Assembly (NCBI GenBank): GCA_933822405.4
Contig: CAKOGP040001892.1
Coordinates: 218,086-282,085, forward strand
DNA length: 64,000 nt
Source of the DNA: Cylindrotheca closterium
Taxonomy: Eukaryota > Bacillariophyta > Bacillariophyceae > Bacillariales > Bacillariaceae
Direction of reading: 5' to 3'
Positions 52,774 to 62,325 of this stretch are shown one piece after another. Both the position numbers and the translations under genes were made by a program. The notes under the pieces are model-generated. The model did no database searches. It was not told where the DNA came from and saw only the letters and a list, made by a program, of their open reading frames with translations. Positions within the stretch are counted from its first letter, which is position 1; each line of letters starts with the position of its first letter.

Positions 52774-54243
52774 CTATTTCTTCTTCCGAAGCGTTCTAAT
52801 GAGCTGAATGACCTTCTTGGTCGCTTCAGAAAAATCAATTTCTACCCATTCGCCGGGCTCTGTTTGTTCAAAGAATCGGACCCCCTTGGCACCTAACTCC
52901 TGGGTCAGTTCCATAGCTTTCTTCTTTCGTTCGTTTCTGGGGAGCTTATCGTACTCGGACCTGTGCTTCTCGAGAAACTCTCGACATTTGATATTGCCTG
53001 GCCATGATTGAGTAACCCGTCCTCGTCCCAACAGTACATCAGTCTCAGTAGGCGCAGTCGTTCCCACTGACGGTGCGAGAAGAGCCTTGTCTTCTTTCGT
53101 CGGTAGCGATTTCGCTTCATTGACGGTCGAAGAGATGTTCTGTTCCAGTTGGTATTTGTGAAACCATGCATAAAAAATGTCATCACGAATATTCCCATCT
53201 TTATCAACCGGAAATGTATCCATGGGAATACCGTGGCTTCGAAGCGCATACTGGAGCTCGACGATACTACCGACATGAATTCGGCTACGAACTTTCGAAT
53301 ATACTGGAAGGGTCTTCACTATCGGTCCCAGAAAAGAGTTTTGGAGCACAATATTACCCTCAGTAGTCTGGAGGCAATAATGCATTGACGAGAAACGGAC
53401 GGGAAAAGATGCTGTGGCATTTGATACCGTCATTATGAAGTTTACTCCGGGTATCACGAAGTCAACACCTCTTCTCGATGCATTGTGATATACGGTTACT
53501 AGCCCCTTCTTTTGAACTACAGGATCTTGAAGCAGGATACTGATCCAAACAAAGTATGTAGCACGAATCTGAGGGAGAAAACAAGAGAGCAACTGGGTGA
53601 GCAGCTAGTACATAAAGCTTTGCAAGACACATGTTCGCATCCGTACCAGATTTTCAGGTCTGACTCTACCCAACATACTACCGAACCAATGTATGATGGC
53701 TCGGCCAGCTCGGTCTCTTTCTTCCTGGATATGGTAAAAACCGGATAAGAGTAGGCTCTTGTCCGCTTCATTCAAGTCATCGAGGGTAATATCCCGAGCA
53801 ATCTTGTCGTTCCCAAAGTACGTTGCCTTTTCCTTCAGAAAACTCATCATTTGGCGAACAGATTTACCAACATTGTGCCTATTGGCTCTTAAGAACTTCA
53901 GTCGGAACGAAGGATCTTCGACATAAGCTCTGTTTTGGGTCATGGCAATATCGTAGAAGATGTTTCGTTCCTTGTTTACCATCTCCTCAAAGTCGTCAAA
54001 AGATTTCTGTTTCAGTTCAGTGGGCTCGTTCAGTTCCTCTCCTACGCAATGGATATCGTCAAACGCCGCAGCTCTTTTTTGCACGGATAGTTGGTATAGT
54101 TCAGATGCAAGCATTTCTTCAGTTGGTTTCATTGCGTGCAGTTCATCTTGGTTACCGCTTTGTCGATTCCGCATGATTGGAACACTTTGACCCGTTCCAG
54201 GCTGTTGTCGGCCGCCTCTGCATGGTTGGTTTGATGATGCCAT
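52774..54243 (-). CDS. CRAL-TRIO (SEC14-like) / DUF6824 protein, older copy
   Basis: Two exons, complement(52774..53568, 53647..54243), with a 78-nt intron (GTACGG...CCTCAG, phase 0) give 463 aa. The splice joins RPENL to IRATYFVWISILLQD, the normal continuity of diatom CRAL-TRIO proteins. Residues 1-100 are polar. DPSFRLKFLRANRHNVGKSV to about 330 is a CRAL-TRIO-N plus lipid-binding CRAL-TRIO domain. About 375-463 is DUF6824 (TDVLLGRGRVTQSWPGN...GVRFFEQTEPGEWVEIDF...ATKKVIQLIRTLR). CRAL-TRIO domains carry small lipids. DUF6824 is a diatom-enriched domain of unknown role that occurs with regulatory proteins. Start ATG at 54243. It is about 90% similar to the two copies to the right. Confidence 0.8.
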
Positions 54244-54279
54244 GGGGACTGATATCCTGCCCCGCTATTGGGCAGTTCT

Positions 54280-54470
54280 TGAGCTTCGCCTTGTCGTCAA
54301 CAAAGTATTTCGCCTTTTCCTGCAGAAAGTTCATCATCTGACGAACAGATCTACCAACAATGTCCCTGTTTGCTCTTTTTTACAACTTTTCGTGGTCGAA
54401 ACGAAGGATCGACGTAATAAGCTCTTTTGAGTGTTGCAATTACAGAATATTTCGTTCCTTCATAAAACAA
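54280..54470 (-). pseudogene. Fragment of CRAL-TRIO exon 1
   Basis: The minus strand reads RQMMNFLQEKAKYFVDDKAK, matching RQMMSFLKEKATYFGNDKIA of the live genes. Upstream it has decayed remains of the FRLKFLRANR and NIFYD segments (degraded around 54390 and 54455). It abuts the start of the gene at 54243, so another copy once lay here. Confidence 0.65.
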
Positions 54471-55454
54471 AAGCTGGCCACTAAACATCGAGAATCACCA
54501 CGTGTTTCGAACCAAATAGACGGCCGACACATAAAGAACACGCAAAATAATACACAACTTTTGCCGTTTCATAACGCATACATTATTTTATATGTCTTGT
54601 ACAGTACGTGGACCAATATATGGGGTACGTACATCGCCGCGATGCCTACCACGGCGCTGTTCGTGCGCAACGAACGATCTGTAACGGTGTCTTGGTGGAG
54701 CTTAGTACATACCCACGTCCCACGTATAGTGCCGCTCATCAGTATTATATATCATACCGGTACTTCCTGACGTTTGAAAACACCGTGGAATCTAGACGAG
54801 AGGAGGGGAATGCCAAGAAACGGGGGATTGAAAAAATGCAACCAGAATTTCATGAAATACCATGAAATACCATGACATAATGGCACAAGAAGTTACACTC
54901 AGCTGCCGTCACTGTAATGAACTTGGCTATGAGCGTGGATTCAATCGTTGACATGCAGGCTTCGTCGCCCTCACGGTAGACATCGTCCATTACGTTCCAT
55001 TCCTCCTGACGTAGGTATGGAAAAAGAAATGAAAAATGACGTTTTTCGAACCAGATATATACCGCTACGGTTGATACATAAAGAACACGCAAAAGCAAGT
55101 CGAAGTCTTAAAAGTAGGAGTTGAGTGAAGTTATGCGTAATATGCTTTCCAAATGTTTAGTGTCCGGATCTTTGACTGGTTGTCTTCAACTCATTGAGCT
55201 TCGCTTGCCATCGCATGCCGAGACGTTTGATTATGAGGATTGTTCCTGCAGCTTCCCTGGCTGATTTCCACACGAAGCCAATAGATTCCAACCCTTGCAA
55301 AAAATGAATAGTAATCGTAGAGGTACGATTGTTATCACTGAATTTTTTGGATTGGTATCGTTGTATCTTAACTCATCGAGCAACGACCGGATCTTCTTGG
55401 CAAGAGTGAGGAATACAACAGTGCTACAAGTCTCGTCAACACTTGACGAGCTTT
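54471..55454. other. Intergenic, ~1 kb, with a separated direct repeat
   Basis: No gene is supported. The motif TTTCGAACCA...ACACATAAAGAACACGCAAAA at 54504-54547 recurs at 55044-55094 as TTTCGAACCA...ATACATAAAGAACACGCAAAA, 540 bp apart. This could be the edges of an old insertion. Short ORFs here have no recognised domains. Confidence 0.45.
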
Positions 55455-56270
55455 CGGAACTGTTCTTGCCATTGCGCTTCTTGATAGGGACGAAAGCGAG
55501 CTGTACTATTCGGGTCTCCGCCAAGAGCAGGAGAAAGCTTGCATCATGTGGCTCGTCACTTGTCGCTTAACTCTGTACAGTAGGTCCTGTTTTGGCAACT
55601 ACTACTACGGGGGTTTGGATCCATCGGTGTTGATGATGGGGTCCATAATGTCGATCAGGCCATGTCGAAGCTTGGCTTCATCAGTTCGATGAAGGAAGAT
55701 GTGAGACCAATCGAATCATCTGTCACGAACAAAGATGACGCATTACGTACCGATTGAAGAAATGGCAGCTGTTGGTCTCCTGACTTTATAGGACCGAGAG
55801 GCCGGCACACGGAACCTCAAAACAAATTCCTAGGTGGGAAGGACGTAGGAAGATGATGAGACTGCCTTTTCGAAGGACACGAGATGGCATTGCATCAGTG
55901 TCAATATGCCCACATATAGTATATCTGAATGGCTATGTAATTTTGTTTTCAATACACACGAGATTGACAGATGGGTCACGGAAATCGGAGTATTGGAACC
56001 CAACACCAAACCTTGCCCGAAAAGAGAGGAAATAGAGCTACACGACTACTGGAGCGGTCCAGATAAAAAAGAGAAGGAACATGAATCAGTAAGAATTAAA
56101 CTGCGGAGTAAAAATGTGTTCCTTCTTTCTCTTCTACAGAGCGAGCTCCAGATCCAATGTGATCTCCACCTTGACATATGTAGGATGCAAAAATGTCTAA
56201 ATGGCTCAAAATTGTTCATTTCGGTACTGATGCTGCAATGGACTCGGACTGCATCACGATGTCCACACCT
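55455..56270. other. Non-coding part of unit A, 3' of the gene
   Basis: Contains the end of unit A homology and a plus-strand open frame at 55906-56304 without recognised domains. From about 56150 the sequence is also shared with the older copy (52650-52773), marking the conserved 3' flank of the gene. Confidence 0.4.
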
Positions 56271-57744
56271 CTATTTCTTCTTCCGAAGCGTTCTAATGAG
56301 TTGAATGACTTTCTTGGTCGCTTCGAAGAAATCAATTTCTACCCATTCGCCGGGCTCTGTTTGTTCAAAGAATCGGACCCCCTTGGCACCTAATTCCTGG
56401 GTCAATTCCATAGCTTTCTTTTTCCGTTCGTTTCTGGGGAGCTTATCGTACTCGGACCTGTGCTTCTCGAGAAACTCTCGACATTTGATATTACCTGGCC
56501 ATGATTGAGTAACCCGTCCTCGTCCCAACAGTACATCAGTCTTAGTAGGGGCAAGGGCCTCGTCTTCTTTCGTCCGTAGCGATTTCGCTTCACTGACGGT
56601 CGAAGCGATGTTCTGTTCCAGTTGGTGTTTGTGAAACCATACATAAAAAATGTCATCACGAATATTCCCATCTATATCAACCGGAAATGTATCCATGGGA
56701 ATACCGTGGCTTCGAAGCGCATACTGGAGCTCAACGATACTACCGACATGAATTCGGCTACGGACTTTCGAATATACTGGAAGGGTCTTCACTACCGCCC
56801 CCAGAAAAGAGTTGTTCAGTACAAGATTACCCTCAGTAGTCTGGAGGCAATAATGCATTGACGAGAAACGGACGGGAAAAGATGCTGTGGCATTTGATAC
56901 CGTCATTATGAAGTTTACGCCGGGCATTACGAAGTCAACACCTGTTCTCGAAGCATTGTGATACACGGTCACCACTCCCTTCGTCTGTACTGTGAGTTCT
57001 TGAAGCAAGATATTGATCCAAACAAAGTACGCAGCTCGAATCTGATGAAAAAATCGCAAGAGTGCAACTGGGTGAGCAGCTATAGTACATAACGCTTTGC
57101 AAGACACATGTTCGCATCCGTACCAGATTTTCAGGTCTGACTCTACCCAACATACTACCGAACCAATGTATGATGGCTCGGCCAGCTCGGTCTCTTTCTT
57201 CCTGGATATGGTAAAAACCGGATAAGAGTAGGCTCTTGTCCGCTTCATTCAAGTCATCGAGGGTAATATCCCGAGCAATCTTGTCGTTCCCAAAGTACGT
57301 TGCCTTTTCCTTCAGAAAACTCATCATTTGGCGAACAGATTTACCAACATTGTGCCTATTGGCTCTTAAGAACTTCAGTCGGAACGAAGGATCTTCGACA
57401 TAAGCTCTGTTTTGGGTCATGGCAATATCATAGAAGATGTTTCGTTCCTTGTTTATCGTCTCCTTAAAAACGGCAAGAGATTTCTGTATCATTTCAGAGG
57501 ACTCCCTAAGCTCCTCTCCTACGCAGTGGACATCGTCAAACGCCTTAACTCTTTCTTGCACTGATAGTTTGTACAATTCAGACGCAATCATTTCTTCAGT
57601 TGGTTTCATTGCATTATGCACGTCGTGGTTACCGCTTTGTCGATTCCGCATGATTGGAACAGTTTGACCCGTTCCAGGCTGATGACGGCCGCTTTTGCAT
57701 GGTCTGCATGACGATGATTCGTTGTATTGGTTAGATGATGCCAT
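56271..57744 (-). CDS. CRAL-TRIO (SEC14-like) / DUF6824 protein, tandem copy A
   Basis: Two exons, complement(56271..57041, 57124..57744), with an 82-nt phase-0 intron (GTACGG...CATCAG) give 463 aa. ATG 57744 (MASSNQYNESS) corresponds to the start of the older copy; the frame itself opens earlier at a TTG. Domains are as in the older copy: CRAL-TRIO-N with FRLKFLRANRHNVGKS, the lipid-binding domain (VYHNASRTGVDFVMPGVNF, RIHVGSIVELQYALRSHGIP), then DUF6824 (LLGRGRVTQSWPGN ... RFFEQTEPGEWVEIDFFEAT). It lacks a short LLAPSVGTTAP stretch found before DUF6824 in the older copy. A TATATATA run at 58029-58036 on the 5' side is a promoter candidate. Confidence 0.82.
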
Positions 57745-59047
57745 GATGGACTGATGGGAAAGTGATGTCCTGTGGTGCCGCAAATCGGCAATTTGTGAGC
57801 TTCACCATATCAGAAGAAGATGATGAATATCAATAATACGGCACTCGCAAGATACGGCACTAACAAACTTCGTCATCGAGGGGCGGTCCTGAACCGTATT
57901 ATTATCCGAGAACTTTTGGTGTAACAAGTCAAGTCTCAGGTCCCACATGGGAATAATAACTTGATGAATGGATCGATCAATTTCTTCCATGACTCAATAA
58001 TTCGAATCCCGAATGAAACAACGTGTCATATATATAGTGAAGACCAGACCAAACCTCTACAGGGTAGGAAAGGTTGTAGGGGTATAGACGTTCCGAACAA
58101 GAATGTCCAACTGTCTCCCTACGGGTAATGGTGTACACTCGTAGTCAGCAAGAGGCAAAGGTGGCTAGTAGAATTACGCTTCCAGCTACCTCATCTAGGC
58201 TATAGTTATCAGGATGAATAGATCTGGTGGTTGTCAGGAAATATGATAGTTCGATCTAAAAGTACGTTCGATCAGAGTGGTATGTTGTACAGTATTGGCC
58301 GTAATCTCTGTTGCGTCCTTTGATCATCATTGATCCATTTCCTGTTGTCTCACAATTTCGGTACCGAAACCGAAACCAAATGAAATCAAGACAGATATAG
58401 TCCGTCAAAGGAAGAAAGGTTCGCCGAAAGAATATAGAAGAGTTCCGCCGGAATAACAAGCAAAATTTTTACCGAAGACAAGACCGCAGGATCGGCACTG
58501 GATTTCGTGTATTCTGATGATATTAATATGTATCCGCGAGATACTGTAGCGGTACCGGTAGAGTGAGTTCTCGTTGCTCATCGTTGCTGATGGAATGGAT
58601 GAAATCGAAACCACTCGACATCGAGCTGGTAGCGAGGCCACGCAAAGGGTACAACACCGCCATCGAGCTGTTTGTGAGACCACGCAGGGTACCAATGACC
58701 CCTTGGAAATCTCGTTTCACCTTTTGCGGTTTTCTAATTCACTAAGCAAGACGCCTGTTGTGGTATCATTAAGAGCAAAAGAATCTCATGCTGTTGATAG
58801 TTTATGCCAACAGGTCCGAGCAACTTCATAGCATCGCACAACAATCCAGATTCGAGGACATCGTCAAGGAGACGATGGTATTCCAGAAAGTTGATTTTGT
58901 GGTGGTGTCGAAAAGGAAGCTCTGCGCTTTGCAGCAGTGGAAATCAGGAGATTATTTCACTGCTGATTTCACTGCAAATGACACGAAGAGATTTTATCCA
59001 CCATTCACTATTCCTATTTTATGATCTCTAGTAGGTCAAAGTTCATG

Positions 59048-59067
59048 CGGGGGGGGGAGGGGGGGGT
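59048..59067. repeat. Poly-G tract
   Basis: Two long G runs separated by an A (GCGGGGGGGGGAGGGGGGGG, 59047-59066), in otherwise AT-rich DNA. The same tract recurs at about 63629-63648 in unit B. It could form a G-quadruplex. Confidence 0.8.
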
Positions 59068-59388
59068 ATCGGTGGGCAGTACCTGGTAGGGCCAGCTTAC
59101 AGAAGAAAAGTTCCAATTTTTAAAAATTAGTGACTGGGTGCATTCCGTAATTCTCCGAAGATTTCATTTGGGCATCTTCTGCAATATACAGAATGGCATT
59201 CTTAAATTTTTCACAAGCAACACGACCCGATGATACTGCATAGCAAGCATATTCAATGTTTATAATATATTGTAAAATACTGTACCAGTACCAGGTAGTA
59301 ATGCCGGTATCTGTATGTCATGTATAAAGTACTTACATAGATGCTGGCGTCAGCGGTGACTGGCAGGTACCATGCTGGCAGTGCTTCT

Positions 59389-59487
59389 CTTGGGGGGTAA
59401 TCCTCCCAAACCCCCCGGCAATACCACTAGGGTTCCTTTCTTGCCCACAAGCCACACATGCCTCCCGGCGGGCCCTCCCGGGGGGAA
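59389..59487. repeat. GC-rich palindromic element
   Basis: TTGGGGGGTAATCCTCCCAA is followed by ACCCCCCGGC, and later CCTCCCGGCGGGCCCTCCCG is followed by GGGG. Several arms can pair (GGGGGG with CCCCCC, GGGAGG with CCTCCC). It is distinctly GC-rich against its surroundings and resembles a small inverted-repeat insertion. Unit B reaches the window end inside the same element. Confidence 0.55.
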
Positions 59488-60036
59488 CATACTGTAGTTA
59501 AATTCTGAGGTCGATTTTGTGGTGTGATTCGTGCAGTTACAGAAAATCAAGGAATCTTCTGAAAATGTACTTTTTAAAATGGTGTGATTCATGAAGCGCA
59601 TGTACTTTTTTATAGTGTGATTCATTCGATGTTGAATGTATTTTAGAGCAGAGCGTTGATATGACTTTCAATCAAAATTGGACATACGGATGACATGCAA
59701 GTTTCTACGAGGCCTTTGGAAACCAAAAAGAAGAGAACTCCGTGACCTCCAATCAAAATGGATAGAGTACGGAGATTTCTCTCTGTCCGTCGTTAATTTT
59801 CTCTCCTTTCGCCCATGATTCTTTTTTGGTAGGACAAAAATCGCTTTCTATTCGGGGCTTCTTGCCAAAATCTGTTCAAAAAGAGACCGTACAGTAGTTC
59901 GTCGCTAAGTAAAATAGCTTCCACGCAAGAACGAAACTTTGAAAAAAAACGGTAATATTTTAATATATTTACGTACTTTTTATTAACAAAAACACAAGCC
60001 GATGATAGAGCCGTTACGGAAACCCAACAACAAATT

Positions 60037-60851
60037 CGGAACTGTTCTTGCCATTGCACTTCTTGATAGGGACGAAAGCGAGCTGTACTATTCGGGTCTT
60101 CGCCAAGAGCAGGAGAAAGCTTGCATCATGTGGCTCGTCACTTGTCGCTTAACTCTGTACAGTAGGTCCTGTTTGGCAACTACTACTACGGGGGTTTGGA
60201 TCCATCGGTGTTGATGATGGGGTCCATAATGTCGATCAGGCCATGTCGAAGCTTGGCTTCATCAGTTCGATGAAGGAAGATGTGAGACCAATCGAATCAT
60301 CTGTCACGAACAAAGATGACGCATTACGTACCGATTGAAGAAATGGCAGCTGTTGGTCTCCTGACTTTATAGGACCGAGAGGCCGGCACACGGAACCTCA
60401 AAACAAATTCCTAGGTGGGAAGGACGTAGGAAGATGATGAGACTGCCTTTTCGAAGGACACGAGATGGCATTGCATCAGTGTCAATATGCCCACATATAG
60501 TATATCTGAATGGCTATGTAATTTTGTTTTCAATACACACGAGATTGACAGATGGGTCACGGAAATCGGAGTATTGGAACCCAACACCAAACCTTGCCCG
60601 AAAAGAGAGGAAATAGAGCTACACGACTACTGGAGCGGTCCAGATAAAAAAGAGAAGGAACATGAATCAGTAAGAATTAAACTGCGGAGTAAAAATGTGT
60701 TCCTTCTTTCTCTTCTACAGAGCGAGCTCCAGATCCAATGTGATCTCCACCTTGACATATGTAGGATGCAAAAATGTCTAAATGGCTCAAAATTGTTCAT
60801 TTCGGTACTGATGCTGCAATGGACTCGGACTGCATCACGATGTCCACACCT
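60037..60851. other. Non-coding part of unit B, 3' of the gene
   Basis: Equivalent to 55455-56270, with the same domain-free open frame at 60487-60885. Confidence 0.4.
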
Positions 60852-62325
60852 CTATTTCTTCTTCCGAAGCGTTCTAATGAGTTGAATGACTTTCTTGGTC
60901 GCTTCGAAGAAATCAATTTCTACCCATTCGCCGGGCTCTGTTTGTTCAAAGAATCGGACCCCCTTGGCACCTAATTCCTGGGTCAATTCCATAGCTTTCT
61001 TTTTCCGTTCGTTTCTGGGGAGCTTATCGTACTCGGACCTGTGCTTCTCGAGAAACTCTCGACATTTGATATTACCTGGCCATGATTGAGTAACCCGTCC
61101 TCGTCCCAACAGTACATCAGTCTTAGTAGGGGCAAGGGCCTCGTCTTCTTTCGTCCGTAGCGATTTCGCTTCACTGACGGTCGAAGCGATGTTCTGTTCC
61201 AGTTGGTGTTTGTGAAACCATACATAAAAAATGTCATCACGAATATTCCCATCTATATCAACCGGAAATGTATCCATGGGAATACCGTGGCTTCGAAGCG
61301 CATACTGGAGCTCAACGATACTACCGACATGAATTCGGCTACGGACTTTCGAATATACTGGAAGGGTCTTCACTACCGCCCCCAGAAAAGAGTTGTTCAG
61401 TACAAGATTACCCTCAGTAGTCTGGAGGCAATAATGCATTGACGAGAAACGGACGGGAAAAGATGCTGTGGCATTTGATACCGTCATTATGAAGTTTACG
61501 CCGGGCATTACGAAGTCAACACCTGTTCTCGAAGCATTGTGATACACGGTCACCACTCCCTTCGTCTGTACTGTGAGTTCTTGAAGCAAGATATTGATCC
61601 AAACAAAGTACGCAGCTCGAATCTGATGAAAAAATCGCAAGAGTGCAACTGGGTGAGCAGCTATAGTACATAACGCTTTGCAAGACACATGTTCGCATCC
61701 GTACCAGATTTTCAGGTCTGACTCTACCCAACATACTACCGAACCAATGTATGATGGCTCGGCCAGCTCGGTCTCTTTCTTCCTGGATATGGTAAAAACC
61801 GGATAAGAGTAGGCTCTTGTCCGCTTCATTCAAGTCATCGAGGGTAATATCCCGAGCAATCTTGTCGTTCCCAAAGTACGTTGCCTTTTCCTTCAGAAAA
61901 CTCATCATTTGGCGAACAGATTTACCAACATTGTGCCTATTGGCTCTTAAGAACTTCAGTCGGAACGAAGGATCTTCGACATAAGCTCTGTTTTGGGTCA
62001 TGGCAATATCATAGAAGATGTTTCGTTCCTTGTTTATCGTCTCCTTAAAAACGGCAAGAGATTTCTGTATCATTTCAGAGGACTCCCTAAGCTCCTCTCC
62101 TACGCAGTGGACATCGTCAAACGCCTTAACTCTTTCTTGCACTGATAGTTTGTACAATTCAGACGCAATCATTTCTTCAGTTGGTTTCATTGCATTATGC
62201 ACGTCGTGGTTACCGCTTTGTCGATTCCGCATGATTGGAACAGTTTGACCCGTTCCAGGCTGATGACGGCCGCTTTTGCATGGTCTGCATGACGATGATT
62301 CGTTGTATTGGTTAGATGATGCCAT
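60852..62325 (-). CDS. CRAL-TRIO (SEC14-like) / DUF6824 protein, tandem copy B
   Basis: Two exons, complement(60852..61622, 61705..62325), encode a 463-aa protein identical to copy A in both exons. Same intron (82 nt), same ATG context and same 5' TATA-like run (62610-62617). Since synonymous sites are also unchanged, the duplication is very recent, maintained by conversion, or an assembly effect such as two alleles placed in series. Confidence 0.82.

Larger units (their letters stand above)
55455..60036. repeat. 4.58-kb tandem segmental duplication, unit A
   Basis: From CGGAACTGTTCTTGCCATTG at 55455 the sequence recurs at 60037 with a constant offset of 4581-4582 bp. Every open frame in 55.8-59.1 kb has an identical translation in the second unit. 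The differences noticed (a G/A, a C/T and one missing T) all lie in the first 130 bp. The unit contains one complete CRAL-TRIO/DUF6824 gene and about 3 kb of non-coding DNA. Confidence 0.9.
57745..60036. other. Non-coding remainder of unit A, 2.3 kb
   Basis: Upstream flank of copy A. Short ORFs (for example 57802-57990 on the minus strand) have no recognised domain. It contains a poly-G tract (59048-59067), a GC-rich palindromic element (59389-59487) and repeated GTGTGATTC words at 59520-59625. No intact mobile element was recognised. Confidence 0.45.

Noticed and set aside
55906..56304. 132-codon plus-strand frame repeated in both tandem units
   Set aside because: Its identity between units is explained by the DNA duplication. 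No domain was recognised, it overlaps the 3' end of the CRAL-TRIO gene, and there is no independent support.
56271..57248. 325-codon frame taken as a separate gene with start MKRTRAYSYP
   Set aside because: Its first ~70 codons are exon 1 read in a wrong frame plus the intron. Only the part from 57041 down is exon 2.
56935..57783. Continuous 282-codon frame as the complete tandem-copy protein
   Set aside because: The family continues RPENL directly into IRAAYFVW. The extra residues VRMRTC... are intron read-through, and splicing at GTACGG restores the domain. The first codon is TTG, not ATG.
57802..57990. Possible extra 5' exon (MEEIDRSIHQ...) of the CRAL-TRIO gene
   Set aside because: Joining it would need an intron of only 36 nt, and the older copy has no matching exon. 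Left as non-coding.
58001..58030. TTCGAATCC resembling a tRNA T-arm
   Set aside because: No acceptor, D-arm or anticodon stem could be paired around it.
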